DNA of 59,142 nt, from NCBI GenBank assembly GCA_041918255.1, contig JAYRWD010000034.1, positions 1 through 59,142 on the forward strand, given 5' to 3'. Made by a program: the position numbers and the translations under genes. The notes beneath the pieces were generated by a model that was not told the origin of the DNA, made no database searches, and worked only from the letters and a program-made list of their open reading frames with translations. Source of the DNA: JAYRWD01 sp041918255 (lineage in GTDB: Bacteria; Patescibacteriota; Dojkabacteria; B142; WJKM01). Below are positions 17,437-26,376 of the stretch, piece by piece (position 1 is the first letter of the stretch; every line of letters starts with the position of its first letter).

Positions 17437-18351
17437 TTATTTTTTAATTTCTTTTTGGCTTGAATCATTCAATTGTAAAAGTTCGGCCTGGTAGCTAGAG
17501 AAAAAAGATTTTGAGAGGCTTGGAACCAAAAAGGCGGCTGTAGCAAGAGCATCCGCCACCATTGCTGTTTTAGCCTTTACAAAAACAATCTCACGCTTGC
17601 CCAGTGTCATAGGGGCCATTTTGCGCGGATTAATTAAATGATGAAAAGTGCCTGTATGTCTACCCCAAGGTCCGGAACCAGCCACCGCTTCATTTTTAAG
17701 TAGTATGTTTCCATAACTCCTATACTTTTGGGCAAGTAATGAAGCTTTTGGCGAAAAAAGTGAAATTGACCATGGTGCTTGTTCCGATTTGTTTCCGTAT
17801 GAGAGTATATCTCCACCTGCGTTTATTAAGAAGTTATGGATACCATTCTTGAGCATGAATTCACCTGCTTTGTCGATAGCATAGCCTTTACCGTAAGCCC
17901 CAAGATCTATACCTGTATGTTTTGGAAGCATAACGGTTTGGGTAGGTATATTGATTTGAATATCAGAAAATTTTTTTCGTTTGCCGGAATAGAATTCTTT
18001 CTTTTGAATAACTGTTTTTTGATCGTCAGTATACCCGAGTCTATTCAGAATATCCCAAACTGTTATATCAAATTTGCCTTGTGTTTTCTCTCCAAGTTTG
18101 ATCCCAAATAATATGAGATCAAGGAACTCTCGGGTGACTTTAACAGCTTTACCATTAGCTTTATTCAACATAGAAAGTTCGCTAGATGGTTCAAAACGTG
18201 AAAAGCGAGCAATAATGCTATGAAAAATATTTTCAAATCCGCGCGCAATGTTTTCATTTTCTACCTTTGAAAGCGTCGACCTGAACTTCAAGGTAATTGT
18301 GGTATTCATCAGCAAGAATGAAAAAACGTGGAGCTGTTCAGAAGGGTTCAT
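17437..18351 (-). CDS. apbE: FAD:protein FMN transferase (ApbE family)
   Basis: ApbE attaches FMN covalently to Thr/Ser residues of partner proteins outside the membrane. The 304-residue protein shows the family motifs: SRFEPSSELSMLN early, GKFDITVWDILNRLGY, the signature IDLGAYGKGYAIDKAGEFM, NAGGDILSYG, FHHLINPRKM and AMVADALATAAF. There is no obvious signal peptide or lipobox, which differs from the usual lipoprotein forms. The start overlaps the upstream cohesin-like gene by 14 nt, so translation is probably coupled. No FMN-binding-domain partner is visible in the window. Confidence 0.88.
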   Translation of the reverse strand: MNPSEQLHVFSFLLMNTTITLKFRSTLSKVENENIARGFENIFHSIIARFSRFEPSSELSMLNKANGKAVKVTREFLDLILFGIKLGEKTQGKFDITVWDILNRLGYTDDQKTVIQKKEFYSGKRKKFSDIQINIPTQTVMLPKHTGIDLGAYGKGYAIDKAGEFMLKNGIHNFLINAGGDILSYGNKSEQAPWSISLFSPKASLLAQKYRSYGNILLKNEAVAGSGPWGRHTGTFHHLINPRKMAPMTLGKREIVFVKAKTAMVADALATAAFLVPSLSKSFFSSYQAELLQLNDSSQKEIKK

Positions 18352-19060
18352 GATGTTTCTTTCTAAGGCTGAAGAGCCATGCTCCCAGAAGCGTTATAAT
18401 TAAGCCTGCGATTGCTGGAGTATAAACTTTAATTGAATTGAGATCGCTCTTAGGAATTTCTTTGTACGAAGGAATTCGAGTCCCGGTTATCGTTTGTGAG
18501 TCCGTTCCCACTTCGACTTGTAGGTTATTGTAAGTATTCAGTACATTCTGTCCAAGCGCATTAAGCATATATGAGGACGATTCATTAATGGAGATAGTGC
18601 TTGGTCCAGAGGCGAGTACTTTTAGGGAAATTGTTGCAATGGGTCGGTTTATCGTACGTGGATCAGAAGATGCCGTACCCTTGATAGTTATCACACCGGT
18701 ATCGTTATTAAAAATAGAAGACGAGTCTACGGTAAAGTAAGTATCAATATATTCAATTTTTTCTACTCTAAGTTTCACATTATTAAAATTAATGGAAAAC
18801 TTGAGGGATTTTATCTGGGTTGAATTTGAGGCGATCACCACATTTGCATCAAACACGCTACCTAGATCACTTCCCTCCAGATTCTCTGAAGTGATACTTG
18901 CGCTAATTCCTTCGCCCTGGGTTGGTAATGGACTTGTGGTCGCCGTTATAGAACTTCTTTGGATAGAAGGATCAACCGGTAATGTAGGAGATACTATTGC
19001 GTCATTTATCTGAGCTTCAGGTGAAAGTAAAATCTTCTCGAATAAATTTTTGAAATCCAT
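18338..19060 (-). CDS. Cohesin-like surface protein with C-terminal membrane anchor
   Basis: A 240-residue protein. Residues about 60-185 look like a cohesin/CBD9-type beta-sandwich: an ANVVIASNSTQIKSLKFSIN strand pair, FTVDSSSIFNNDTGVITIKG and a later IATISLKVLASGPSTISI. A single hydrophobic segment near the C-terminus (YTPAIAGLIITLLGAWLF) ends in LRKKHHEPF, so the protein is tail-anchored with the domain presumably outside. No N-terminal signal peptide is seen. On the minus strand TAGAAT lies 3 nt before the ATG. It overlaps apbE by 14 nt. Confidence 0.65.
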   Translation of the reverse strand: MDFKNLFEKILLSPEAQINDAIVSPTLPVDPSIQRSSITATTSPLPTQGEGISASITSENLEGSDLGSVFDANVVIASNSTQIKSLKFSINFNNVKLRVEKIEYIDTYFTVDSSSIFNNDTGVITIKGTASSDPRTINRPIATISLKVLASGPSTISINESSSYMLNALGQNVLNTYNNLQVEVGTDSQTITGTRIPSYKEIPKSDLNSIKVYTPAIAGLIITLLGAWLFSLRKKHHEPF

Positions 19061-19249
19061 GAGATTCTATCTTAATGTCAAGTATTTTTTAATTTTCTCT
19101 AAATACAGTATAGAGTTTATTTAAAGTCTATGCTACATGGGCGTAACTTTTCGCTCTAGTTAGTTTACACGGCAACTGCTTATCTAGAATTTACTACTTT
19201 GCTATACTTAGTGGAGCTAAAAAAAGTTTAAAATTTTTAATATTTAGTA

Positions 19250-19972
19250 ATGGATCCAGCAGGTACTACAATAATTAAGCTTGGCGGATCCGTAGTCTCA
19301 CGTATAGATTGCGAATTCGACTTTGGATATATATTGAAATTAAAAGAGATTCTAAAAAAGCGTATTGTGCTTGGGGAGAGGTTTGCAATAGTACTAGGTG
19401 GTGGGTATACGATGCGGAAATATAGAGACTTGGCTCGAGAACAAGGTAATGTAACCACGCCTACTGATCTGCATTGGATCGGTGCAACCGTTAACGTTTT
19501 ACACGCAGAATTGGTGCGCGCAGTGTTTTCTGATCTTGCGATTGAACGGCCGATTGTCTATGAGCAATACTATGATGAGAATCTCATAATAGATCTTAGC
19601 CATAGGCCGGTCGTTATAGGAGGAGGAGGAAGACCGGGACACAGCTCGGATGTAGATGCAATATTGTTAGCTGACAAGTTAGGAACGGATATGGTGATAA
19701 CACTAAAGAACATTGATTATCTTTATGATGAAGATCCAGTTAAAAACCATGACGCCCGAAAGGTAGAGAATGCCACATGGGAAGAATATCTTGAAATAAT
19801 TGATAATATTGCTCATCATAATCCCGGGGCCAGCTATATAGTCGATCCGATTGCTGCCAGGATGGCACAAAAAAAGGATATAAAATTTATAATCATCAAG
19901 GGGGCGGATTTGGGTAATTTTGAAAATCTGATTAGTGGGGGTGAATTTAAGGGAAGTATTATTAGTAGTTAA
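19250..19972 (+). CDS. Amino acid kinase family protein, archaeal-type UMP kinase-like
   Basis: A 240-residue member of the amino acid kinase fold. It shows the phosphate-binding TIIKLGGSVVS at the N-terminus, FAIVLGGGYTMRKYRD, a GGGGRPGHSSDVDAILLADK segment and a DYLYDEDPVKNHDA loop. The last two match archaeal UMP kinases (G-G-T-x-P-G-H-T-T-D and D-G-V-Y-x-x-D-P). UMP kinase makes UDP for nucleic acid and wall precursors. Related enzymes with this fold (isopentenyl phosphate kinase, storage proteins) cannot be excluded. TAATAT lies 6 nt before the ATG. Confidence 0.7.
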   Translation: MDPAGTTIIKLGGSVVSRIDCEFDFGYILKLKEILKKRIVLGERFAIVLGGGYTMRKYRDLAREQGNVTTPTDLHWIGATVNVLHAELVRAVFSDLAIERPIVYEQYYDENLIIDLSHRPVVIGGGGRPGHSSDVDAILLADKLGTDMVITLKNIDYLYDEDPVKNHDARKVENATWEEYLEIIDNIAHHNPGASYIVDPIAARMAQKKDIKFIIIKGADLGNFENLISGGEFKGSIISS

Positions 19973-19998
19973 TCTCTATGCATTAATTTCAAATCAAT

Positions 19999-20403
19999 AT
20001 GTATTTGGTCTATCAATACTGGAATACATTTTTAATTTATTTTGTGGCTGTATCAATAGGCCCGGGCATAAAAGTAGTGGGAGGACTAGAAAATTATATT
20101 TTCGGGTCTATTATTTTTTTCGTTTTATTAATCCTTCTCCCAAAGGGAATTGAATTTCTTAAGCTGAATGTAAATTTTGTTTCGCTATTTTTGATTGGTT
20201 CTTTTGCTTGCATTGGATATATGTACTTATTGCGATACGCCTTAGTTGGAATTGTTGAATTTTCTTCTTTTCCAGCTGCTGAGACATTATTTGGCATTAG
20301 TGGACTACGTGGGATAGCAATGTCAGAGCTTCAGGTATTGGTTTTCAACGGTGTTTTACTAATGCTTCTAAGTCTTATTAATGATTGGCTAGGCGGTCTT
20401 TAG
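19999..20403 (+). CDS. Small polytopic membrane protein of unknown function
   Basis: A 134-residue protein with about four hydrophobic helices (around residues 8-25, 34-50, 60-78 and 112-130). It carries no recognisable motif; the helix count and length are reminiscent of phage-holin-family-4 proteins of bacteria, but this is not firm. It lies between the UMP kinase-like gene and secG on the same strand. Confidence 0.6.
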   Translation: MYLVYQYWNTFLIYFVAVSIGPGIKVVGGLENYIFGSIIFFVLLILLPKGIEFLKLNVNFVSLFLIGSFACIGYMYLLRYALVGIVEFSSFPAAETLFGISGLRGIAMSELQVLVFNGVLLMLLSLINDWLGGL

Positions 20404-20471
20404 GAAAAAGATGAGACAAGAGCTATAATTTAGGTATAATTCACAACATTTAATTTCAGAGTAAAATTCTT

Positions 20472-20702
20472 ATGGACATATTAGTTTTATTAAAGACAGC
20501 TGTCGTAGTTGTTTCAATACTTTTAATACTCGTAATAGTATTGCAACCTAGTGAAGCTGATGCTGGGACTTTATTCGGTGGAGGCTTTGCTGAAGAGGTA
20601 AAAAGAACAAAAAGGGGGTTTGAACTGTTTCTGCATAACGCAACAATCTTCCTTGTAATCATATGGGTAGCGCTAGCAATTAGCATAATGTTTTTAAGAT
20701 GA
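20472..20702 (+). CDS. secG: Preprotein translocase subunit SecG
   Basis: A 76-residue two-helix membrane protein. The first helix ends in VIVLQPSEADAGTLFGGGFA, matching the L-Q-x-x-x-x-G-x-x-x-G-G-G region of SecG, and KRTKRGFELFLHNATIFLVI leads into the second helix. SecG assists the SecYE channel. TAAAAT lies 4 nt before the ATG. The last codon and stop overlap the next gene's ATG (ATGA), so the two are translationally coupled. Confidence 0.88.
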   Translation: MDILVLLKTAVVVVSILLILVIVLQPSEADAGTLFGGGFAEEVKRTKRGFELFLHNATIFLVIIWVALAISIMFLR

Positions 20703-22573
20703 ATTCGATAAAACAAACGGGCAGGGCGTTGACAGCTCTACGTGATCGTTTGTGGATGTATCCAGACTGGTTGCTTTGGTCAGATAACTCGATTATAAAG
20801 GGTTTGAGTGTGTTTTATAGAAGCACCCGCCCTTTTAGCCATATAGTAGTAAGTATTTTCTTATACACTATCCTCACTTTTGGTTTAATTACCTCTCCGC
20901 AGGCTTTATTGAGTTTAAATAACACTGATTTTATTGAGGCAAGTATAGTCGGTGTGGACGAGAAAGGAAGTATGAGAGGTTTGACAAGGATTAATCCGCT
21001 TATTCCTTCAACTTCACAGCTTGAAATAGACATTTCAAATCTGGTCTATGATAACCTTTATACTCTTGACCAACAAGGCAATGTAATCCCAAAGCTGATT
21101 GAGTCGTATGAAGAGAAATCCAAAGATAACTATTATTCATTTAAACTTCGCAAAGGTGTTAAATGGCATGATGGAGTCGCTTTTAGTTCCAGAGATGTAA
21201 AAGCAACGTTGGGATTACTTATTGAACTTAATCGGAATCCAGATACGGCAAGTAGTTTCTCAAATGTCGCGGCGAATCAACTTGCCGAGATTTTCATTAT
21301 AGATGATCTAAACTTTGAAGTGATGTTAAAAGATAGGAACACAGTGCTACCTACTTTGTTGGAGTCGTTGACTTTTAAGATTCTTCCGGCCCATTTAATT
21401 GAAGATTTGAACGCTGAAAATATTTTAACCGCAAAGCCGCGAATCAATTCATATCCTATAGGAACCGGTCCATTTAAAAATCTTTCTCACTCCCTTTCCG
21501 GTAATTCGTACAAGTTGATACGTAATGATAGTTATTTTTTAGGTGCTTCTGATCTTGGTTCTATCACTTTTCAATTATTTCCGGATGAAGCCAGTGCGAT
21601 TTTGGCCCTTCAAACTTCGCGTATTCATGCTATCGGAGGCTTAAGTTCTAAGTCATTAGATCAAGTTAGGGAGTTCAAAAATTACAAATCATACATCTCA
21701 AGTACAATTTATAACCAGTATTGGGCACTGCATTTCAACTTAGACCCCAATTCTGGTAATCCTCTGCTAGCATCTAAATATCTACGCCAAGCCATCGGCA
21801 AGGCTATAAATAAGCAAAAGCTGATAGAGGTACTAGGTGGTCAGGCTGAAGTCGCAAGTGGTACGATACCAGAAATATCTTCTGCTTACAATTTTTCATT
21901 AAAACGAAATGAATATAATCCAGTCAGTGCTCTTCAACTGTTTGAAAAAGAAGGTTGGATTCAAGATCAGAACACGGGTATTCTTACGAAAGATGGTCAG
22001 AGTTTCGAATTCGAACTGGCTTTCTTAAATAGCCCAGATCGTATGAAAGTGGCTGAACAAATTAAGTCTGATTTAGAAGTGGTGGGTGTTCAGGTGCATT
22101 TGAAACCCCTAGATATACTTACTTTGAACACAAGCTATTTGCTTACAAATAATTTCGACGTGATATTATACGGCCAAACAACTTTTATCGATGACGACCG
22201 CTATGAGCTATATCATAGTTCGCAAGCAAAGAGTAAGTTATTTGATCCTAGCGAGACATCATATTCTACGGGATTAAATATTTCTAACTATTCATCGGAA
22301 GCGAAAGACATCAAAATAGTGAATCAAGAATCCGTTGAAGTTCCGAAAGTGGATAGTTTATTGGAGGAGATTAGGGCAATAACTGATAAGGATAAAAGAA
22401 AAGAAAAGATAGTCGAATTACAGGCTATTTTGGAGGATGAAATGCCTACAATTGTTCTTTATCACCCAAAATATACTTATGTGGTTAGTTTGAGAGTGAG
22501 CGGAATTGATTTGGGTTCAATAAATAGTTTAGCTGGGCGTTTTGATAGTATTACCCGCTGGGAAATCGAATAG
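20699..22573 (+). CDS. ABC transporter substrate-binding protein, family 5 (peptide-type), membrane anchored
   Basis: A 624-residue SBP_bac_5 (OppA/DppA-type) protein. The N-terminus has a membrane helix (about residues 48-68, IVVSIFLYTILTFGLITSPQ) instead of a lipobox. The conserved segments are present: LVYDNLYTLDQQGNVIPKL, KLRKGVKWHDGVAFSSRDVK, a GTGPFK turn, and LRQAIGKAINKQKLIEVLGG. Such proteins bind peptides or related solutes for import. No permease or ATPase gene is near it; it sits between secG and secD with a 4-nt overlap to secG, which hints at a role tied to secretion or signal-peptide salvage, but that is inference. Confidence 0.85.
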   Translation: MNSIKQTGRALTALRDRLWMYPDWLLWSDNSIIKGLSVFYRSTRPFSHIVVSIFLYTILTFGLITSPQALLSLNNTDFIEASIVGVDEKGSMRGLTRINPLIPSTSQLEIDISNLVYDNLYTLDQQGNVIPKLIESYEEKSKDNYYSFKLRKGVKWHDGVAFSSRDVKATLGLLIELNRNPDTASSFSNVAANQLAEIFIIDDLNFEVMLKDRNTVLPTLLESLTFKILPAHLIEDLNAENILTAKPRINSYPIGTGPFKNLSHSLSGNSYKLIRNDSYFLGASDLGSITFQLFPDEASAILALQTSRIHAIGGLSSKSLDQVREFKNYKSYISSTIYNQYWALHFNLDPNSGNPLLASKYLRQAIGKAINKQKLIEVLGGQAEVASGTIPEISSAYNFSLKRNEYNPVSALQLFEKEGWIQDQNTGILTKDGQSFEFELAFLNSPDRMKVAEQIKSDLEVVGVQVHLKPLDILTLNTSYLLTNNFDVILYGQTTFIDDDRYELYHSSQAKSKLFDPSETSYSTGLNISNYSSEAKDIKIVNQESVEVPKVDSLLEEIRAITDKDKRKEKIVELQAILEDEMPTIVLYHPKYTYVVSLRVSGIDLGSINSLAGRFDSITRWEIE

Positions 22574-22630
22574 GGAAAAAGCCTTTCCCCAGTGTATAAT
22601 CTTGCGTACCTAGAATAGTGTCCCTTTGTA

Positions 22631-22659
22631 TTGACTAGAGGGGAGAACTAATTTAAAAT
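22631..22659 (+). promoter_or_regulatory. Sigma-70-type promoter for secDF
   Basis: TTGACT at 22631-22636 and TAAAAT at 22654-22659 are separated by 17 nt, a near-consensus promoter. Transcription would start near 22666, leaving a leader of about 24 nt before the ATG at 22690. The leader shows no Shine-Dalgarno sequence. Confidence 0.6.
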
Positions 22660-22689
22660 CCTAAGTCAAGTTTCAATAACATAAAGCAA

Positions 22690-24072
22690 ATGAAAACATC
22701 AAAATTAGCCTTTTTATTTAACGCCCTGCTAGTAATATTCTCCTTGGCTATACTTTTGCCAGTATTGCGAGTAAATGTGTTTGGGACGGAATTAAAGTTA
22801 CCTGATTTGGGTCGATTATGCCTTGGTGGTGGTGAAAAGTACTGTTTACTGCCCAAGGAATATAATTTTGAGAATGGGAGAGATTTTGTAATGCAAAATC
22901 GCCTTGAGTTTCAATTGACTGATATCCCAACATATATTCAACTTCCTCAAACAGAATTGGATAATGTTGTAAAGATTTTAAATAACAGGTTGGAGATAAG
23001 TGGTATTGACGATTACCTGATTCAGGAACGTGTTAACGTTCCAAAAGGGTTGTATGGTATTGAGATTTATTTACCTGACGATGGTATGGATTATAGCTCA
23101 ATTATGCGAATTTTGACCTCACAGGGAAAAATTCAGTTTTATGAAGATGATCCTAATTATCAACCTGGACAGGATACCGAGAAGCCAGATTTTGATCTGC
23201 TTGCAGGCAAGATTCCAAGTGCTACTATCTCGCAGCAAGATATCGAACGGTCTAGATATTATTTTGACAACCAGATAGGACGTGAAGGAGCGTTTGTATT
23301 GCGACTTGATTTTTCAAGTGCGGCAAATGAGGCTTTGGTTAAAGTGGATAGTGCTACTAAACAGGCCCGGAGTCTTGTACCGGGGGTACAATTAGTGCTT
23401 GATGGCAATACTGTAGCTGTACAGGCAGCGCCTCTAAACTATTCGGTCCGTAATAATCAAAAACAGCTATATATGGTATTTGCAGATATATTTAATCTAA
23501 AGAGTGTGTCATACATTAAAGCGGTTACGAGTCTTTTCAACACTCAAAGTTTTGATTCAACATTGACCCTTGTAGGAGTTTCCCAAGTCGAAAGTAATGT
23601 TTCGCACTCATCTAGCACTTTATTAAAGATTTTAATTCCATCCTCGCTATTAGCTTTAGCACTAGCCTCCTGGATATGGGATCAGAGAAGGGGTTTATTG
23701 TATGGTATCGCGGGCATTATTTATTTTCTTTTGGTATTTGCATGGGTCAAAGTATTTGGGGTATTTGGTGAAAGGCTGACACCAGATTTTATCCTAATAT
23801 CATATGCGGGAATGATCCCAATTATTCTACTTGTCCACACATGGGGCAGGAATACAAAAGATGTTCATGCGAAAAGCAATATTGTCAGATATATTTTGTT
23901 ATTGGCTACTGCGATAGTAGGTCTACTATTTGCAATTTTGAATGTATTGGGTATATCCAATACTCTTGTTATTGGAATTATTAAAGGTTTATCTATAACG
24001 TTTCTTGTCGGGGCGTATGTGAATGAATTTATCATTCCCCTTCTTAATAAATTAAATTATTTTAAAGAGTAA
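22690..24072 (+). CDS. secD: Divergent SecD-like translocase subunit
   Basis: A 460-residue protein. One N-terminal helix is followed by a large outside domain and about five C-terminal helices. The outside domain holds QTELDNVVKILNNRLEISGI, corresponding to the R-x-x-x-x-G region of SecD P1, plus a FVLRLDFSSAANEALVKV strand like SecD's head. The membrane half is strongly diverged: the usual D-A-N-V-L-I-F-E-R-I-R motif is not visible. SecDF uses the proton gradient to pull proteins out during export. The call rests on the domain layout and on the coupled SecF-like gene downstream (TAATG overlap). Confidence 0.65.
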   Translation: MKTSKLAFLFNALLVIFSLAILLPVLRVNVFGTELKLPDLGRLCLGGGEKYCLLPKEYNFENGRDFVMQNRLEFQLTDIPTYIQLPQTELDNVVKILNNRLEISGIDDYLIQERVNVPKGLYGIEIYLPDDGMDYSSIMRILTSQGKIQFYEDDPNYQPGQDTEKPDFDLLAGKIPSATISQQDIERSRYYFDNQIGREGAFVLRLDFSSAANEALVKVDSATKQARSLVPGVQLVLDGNTVAVQAAPLNYSVRNNQKQLYMVFADIFNLKSVSYIKAVTSLFNTQSFDSTLTLVGVSQVESNVSHSSSTLLKILIPSSLLALALASWIWDQRRGLLYGIAGIIYFLLVFAWVKVFGVFGERLTPDFILISYAGMIPIILLVHTWGRNTKDVHAKSNIVRYILLLATAIVGLLFAILNVLGISNTLVIGIIKGLSITFLVGAYVNEFIIPLLNKLNYFKE

Positions 24073-24977
24073 TGAATTTTTTTGAACAAAGTAGGTTTAG
24101 ACTATTGCTTCTTGCTCTATTTATTTTACTGGGGGTACTTTCCCTATATAGAGTTTTTGTAGTGAAATATTCATTGGATAAATCAATAGGGTCGTCTGTT
24201 AGAATTACAATAGAATCGGCTGTCGGAGGCGATGAAATCTCAGATTCAATTGAAGGGAGATTACACTTGTTGGGTGAGAGTAATATACTTAATCCTGACG
24301 GGAGTTTTAAGAGGAAAGAAATATATGTTCGAAATACCTTTAAAGAGGTAGAAGACTTTATAACCCAGATGAATTTTTCCTTGGCATATCCTGATGTTTC
24401 AATACAAACGTTTGAGATAATACCATATCAAACGTTGAATTATAAGACCGGTATAACGATAATTCTCTTGCTCAGCTTGATTACCACGTTGGTCATATAT
24501 ATTCTTACTCGTGCAACATTTTCTCGTCAAGCTACAGTAGCAAGTGTTATAGGTGTATTAGCTATGACTAACAATTCGATTTTAATTGGATCGGGTATAT
24601 TCTCCGTATTAAGTCAATTTGGGTATTTAATTACTACACTATCATTATCCACAATGGTAGTTATGGCGGGAGTAGCGCATTTTATCTCTTTGATGATCAT
24701 AGCGCGTTTATCTGAACGGGCAAGAGAGAGAGAAGTAAAAGATTATTTTGAATTTTCAACTGATGTAATAGGTAACTTTCAGCTCGATGTTACAAAGATA
24801 TTGATTGTTTTAACTGTTGCCTTTATTTTTCTCGAGTTTATTAGTGAATTTAGGTCCACTGTACTTGTGTTTCTTATCACTGTTTGGTTATCATTTACCA
24901 TGCATATTATTTTTCTACCATACTGCTATCGATGGATGATAAGCAAAAAGCCCAAGAATCTGAAGCGAAGGAATTAA
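24072..24977 (+). CDS. secF: Divergent SecF-like translocase subunit
   Basis: A 301-residue protein with one N-terminal helix, a periplasmic-type domain of about 110 residues and about five C-terminal helices, the layout of SecF. The start overlaps the SecD-like stop (TAATG). The sequence is poorly conserved: I can see only a weak match around ILTRATFSRQATVASVIGVL, and no D-x-x-x-x-x-x-R-x-x-E signature. The identity depends mainly on topology and gene order. The next gene starts inside its last 46 nt. Confidence 0.55.
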   Translation: MNFFEQSRFRLLLLALFILLGVLSLYRVFVVKYSLDKSIGSSVRITIESAVGGDEISDSIEGRLHLLGESNILNPDGSFKRKEIYVRNTFKEVEDFITQMNFSLAYPDVSIQTFEIIPYQTLNYKTGITIILLLSLITTLVIYILTRATFSRQATVASVIGVLAMTNNSILIGSGIFSVLSQFGYLITTLSLSTMVVMAGVAHFISLMIIARLSERAREREVKDYFEFSTDVIGNFQLDVTKILIVLTVAFIFLEFISEFRSTVLVFLITVWLSFTMHIIFLPYCYRWMISKKPKNLKRRN

Positions 24978-25267
24978 CAAATGGGATACATAAGTTAATT
25001 GATGAGATAAAACGCACCAATGATGCTTTAGAAAAGACTTCCGTTTACTGTGAAAGATTGAATAAGCAAAATTCCAAAGGGGAAGTCATATTCAGAAGTT
25101 TTATAACTGGCATTGCGCAATTATTAGGTGCTACTATTGGAATTACACTTTTATTTTTCTTTCTTTCAAAAATCCTATCTGGTATAGAGGATATTCCAAT
25201 TGTCAATATTATTACTAAAACCGAACTTACAAAGTTAATTAGGGATGAGGCCGAGAAAAGAAATTAG
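24932..25267 (+). CDS. DUF5665-type small membrane protein
   Basis: I start at ATG 24932 (MDDKQKAQ), which gives 111 residues; a longer frame from 24884 lies wholly inside secF. The N-terminal half is a charged helix, then GEVIFRSFITGIAQLLGATI leads into one membrane segment, followed by PIVNIITK and a charged tail. The pattern of helix, R-x-F-x-x-G-I-x-x-x-L-G-x-x-x-G and one transmembrane span matches DUF5665, a family common in CPR and Firmicutes. Function is unknown. It overlaps secF by 46 nt. Confidence 0.6.
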   Translation: MDDKQKAQESEAKELTNGIHKLIDEIKRTNDALEKTSVYCERLNKQNSKGEVIFRSFITGIAQLLGATIGITLLFFFLSKILSGIEDIPIVNIITKTELTKLIRDEAEKRN

Positions 25268-25329
25268 TAGGCACCATAGCGGTTATTCTTAGCATATCTC
25301 TTTCCTTACTAATTCAGCATAATAATTTT

Positions 25330-26247
25330 GTGAAAGTAATTCCTGGAAAGTTAATAGCCTCTCGTATACTTGAGAATATTTCTAGTGCTTTAACAGAGCT
25401 TCCGTCTAGTCGTAAAGGACCTAATCTGACGATAATTCAAGTTGGTAATGATGTTGCCACAAATATATATGTAAAACACAAATATTCAGATGCCTTGAAA
25501 GTGGGAATTGGCTGTAATGTACAGAAATTTGAGTCTGGGGATTTAGAAAAATTAAAGGCGCTCATTGAAGAATTAAATAATTCGGATAAATGTGATGGAT
25601 ATATCATTCAACTTCCATTACCGGCGGAATCAAATATACGCAAATTATTATCTTTAATAGACCCGACTAAAGACGTAGATGGACTGAGTCCCAAAAATTT
25701 AGGAAGACTGTGGCAGGGTGAATTAAATGATGTTTATCTACCCGCGACTGTGCTTGCTATCTTAGAATGTATTAGATATACAAGCTTTCGAAGTATAGAA
25801 CAATTCGAGAGTGCCAGGATCGATACTTGCGAACTCCTTAATTCAATGCCTGCATATCTTAATGGGAAAGAAGTTTTGATTATCAATGATTCAGTAATTG
25901 TTGGCAGACCCCTGGCTGGGGTTTTGCTAAATATGGGTGCTTCCCCGATAATTAACCACAAATTTAGCCGTAATATTGGACATCATCTCCGCAATGCAGA
26001 TATAGTAGTATCAGCTACGGGCAAGGGTGGTTTGATAGACCTAAGTTTAGTAAAAGAAAATGCAATAGTTATCGACGTCGGCATTAGAAATGATCAGAAC
26101 CAAATTAGAGGTGACGTTCAGATAGACATCGACCAGGATTTCCCGATTTGGGTTTCGCCTGTCCCAGGGGGAGTAGGTCCTGTTACGCGGGCGAAATTAC
26201 TTGAGAATACCTATAATGCTTACACTAATAGATTAAAAGTCACATGA
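25330..26247 (+). CDS. folD: Bifunctional methylenetetrahydrofolate dehydrogenase/cyclohydrolase FolD
   Basis: FolD interconverts methylene-, methenyl- and formyl-tetrahydrofolate. The 305-residue protein begins at GTG and has IYVKHKYSDALKVGI (Tyr and Lys of the active site), GYIIQLPLP, DPTKDVDGLSPKNLGRL, the nucleotide-binding turn IVGRPLAGVLLNMGASPI, a VVSATGKGGLID segment and PVPGGVGPVTRAKLLENT. A 20-30 residue insertion (about 155-180) separates the two domains, and PATVLAI replaces the usual P-C-T-P-x-G. It forms a one-carbon pair with glyA downstream. Confidence 0.92.
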   Translation: MKVIPGKLIASRILENISSALTELPSSRKGPNLTIIQVGNDVATNIYVKHKYSDALKVGIGCNVQKFESGDLEKLKALIEELNNSDKCDGYIIQLPLPAESNIRKLLSLIDPTKDVDGLSPKNLGRLWQGELNDVYLPATVLAILECIRYTSFRSIEQFESARIDTCELLNSMPAYLNGKEVLIINDSVIVGRPLAGVLLNMGASPIINHKFSRNIGHHLRNADIVVSATGKGGLIDLSLVKENAIVIDVGIRNDQNQIRGDVQIDIDQDFPIWVSPVPGGVGPVTRAKLLENTYNAYTNRLKVT

Positions 26248-26376
26248 TAAAAAAACTTTCGTTTCAGTTCAATACGGTCTATATCTATTTCTCTTGAGAC
26301 TATCCACTAGGAATACGAATTTGGATCTATTTATCCCACCGACGATTTTAGTTTTGTTTAAGCAAAATTCATACCT

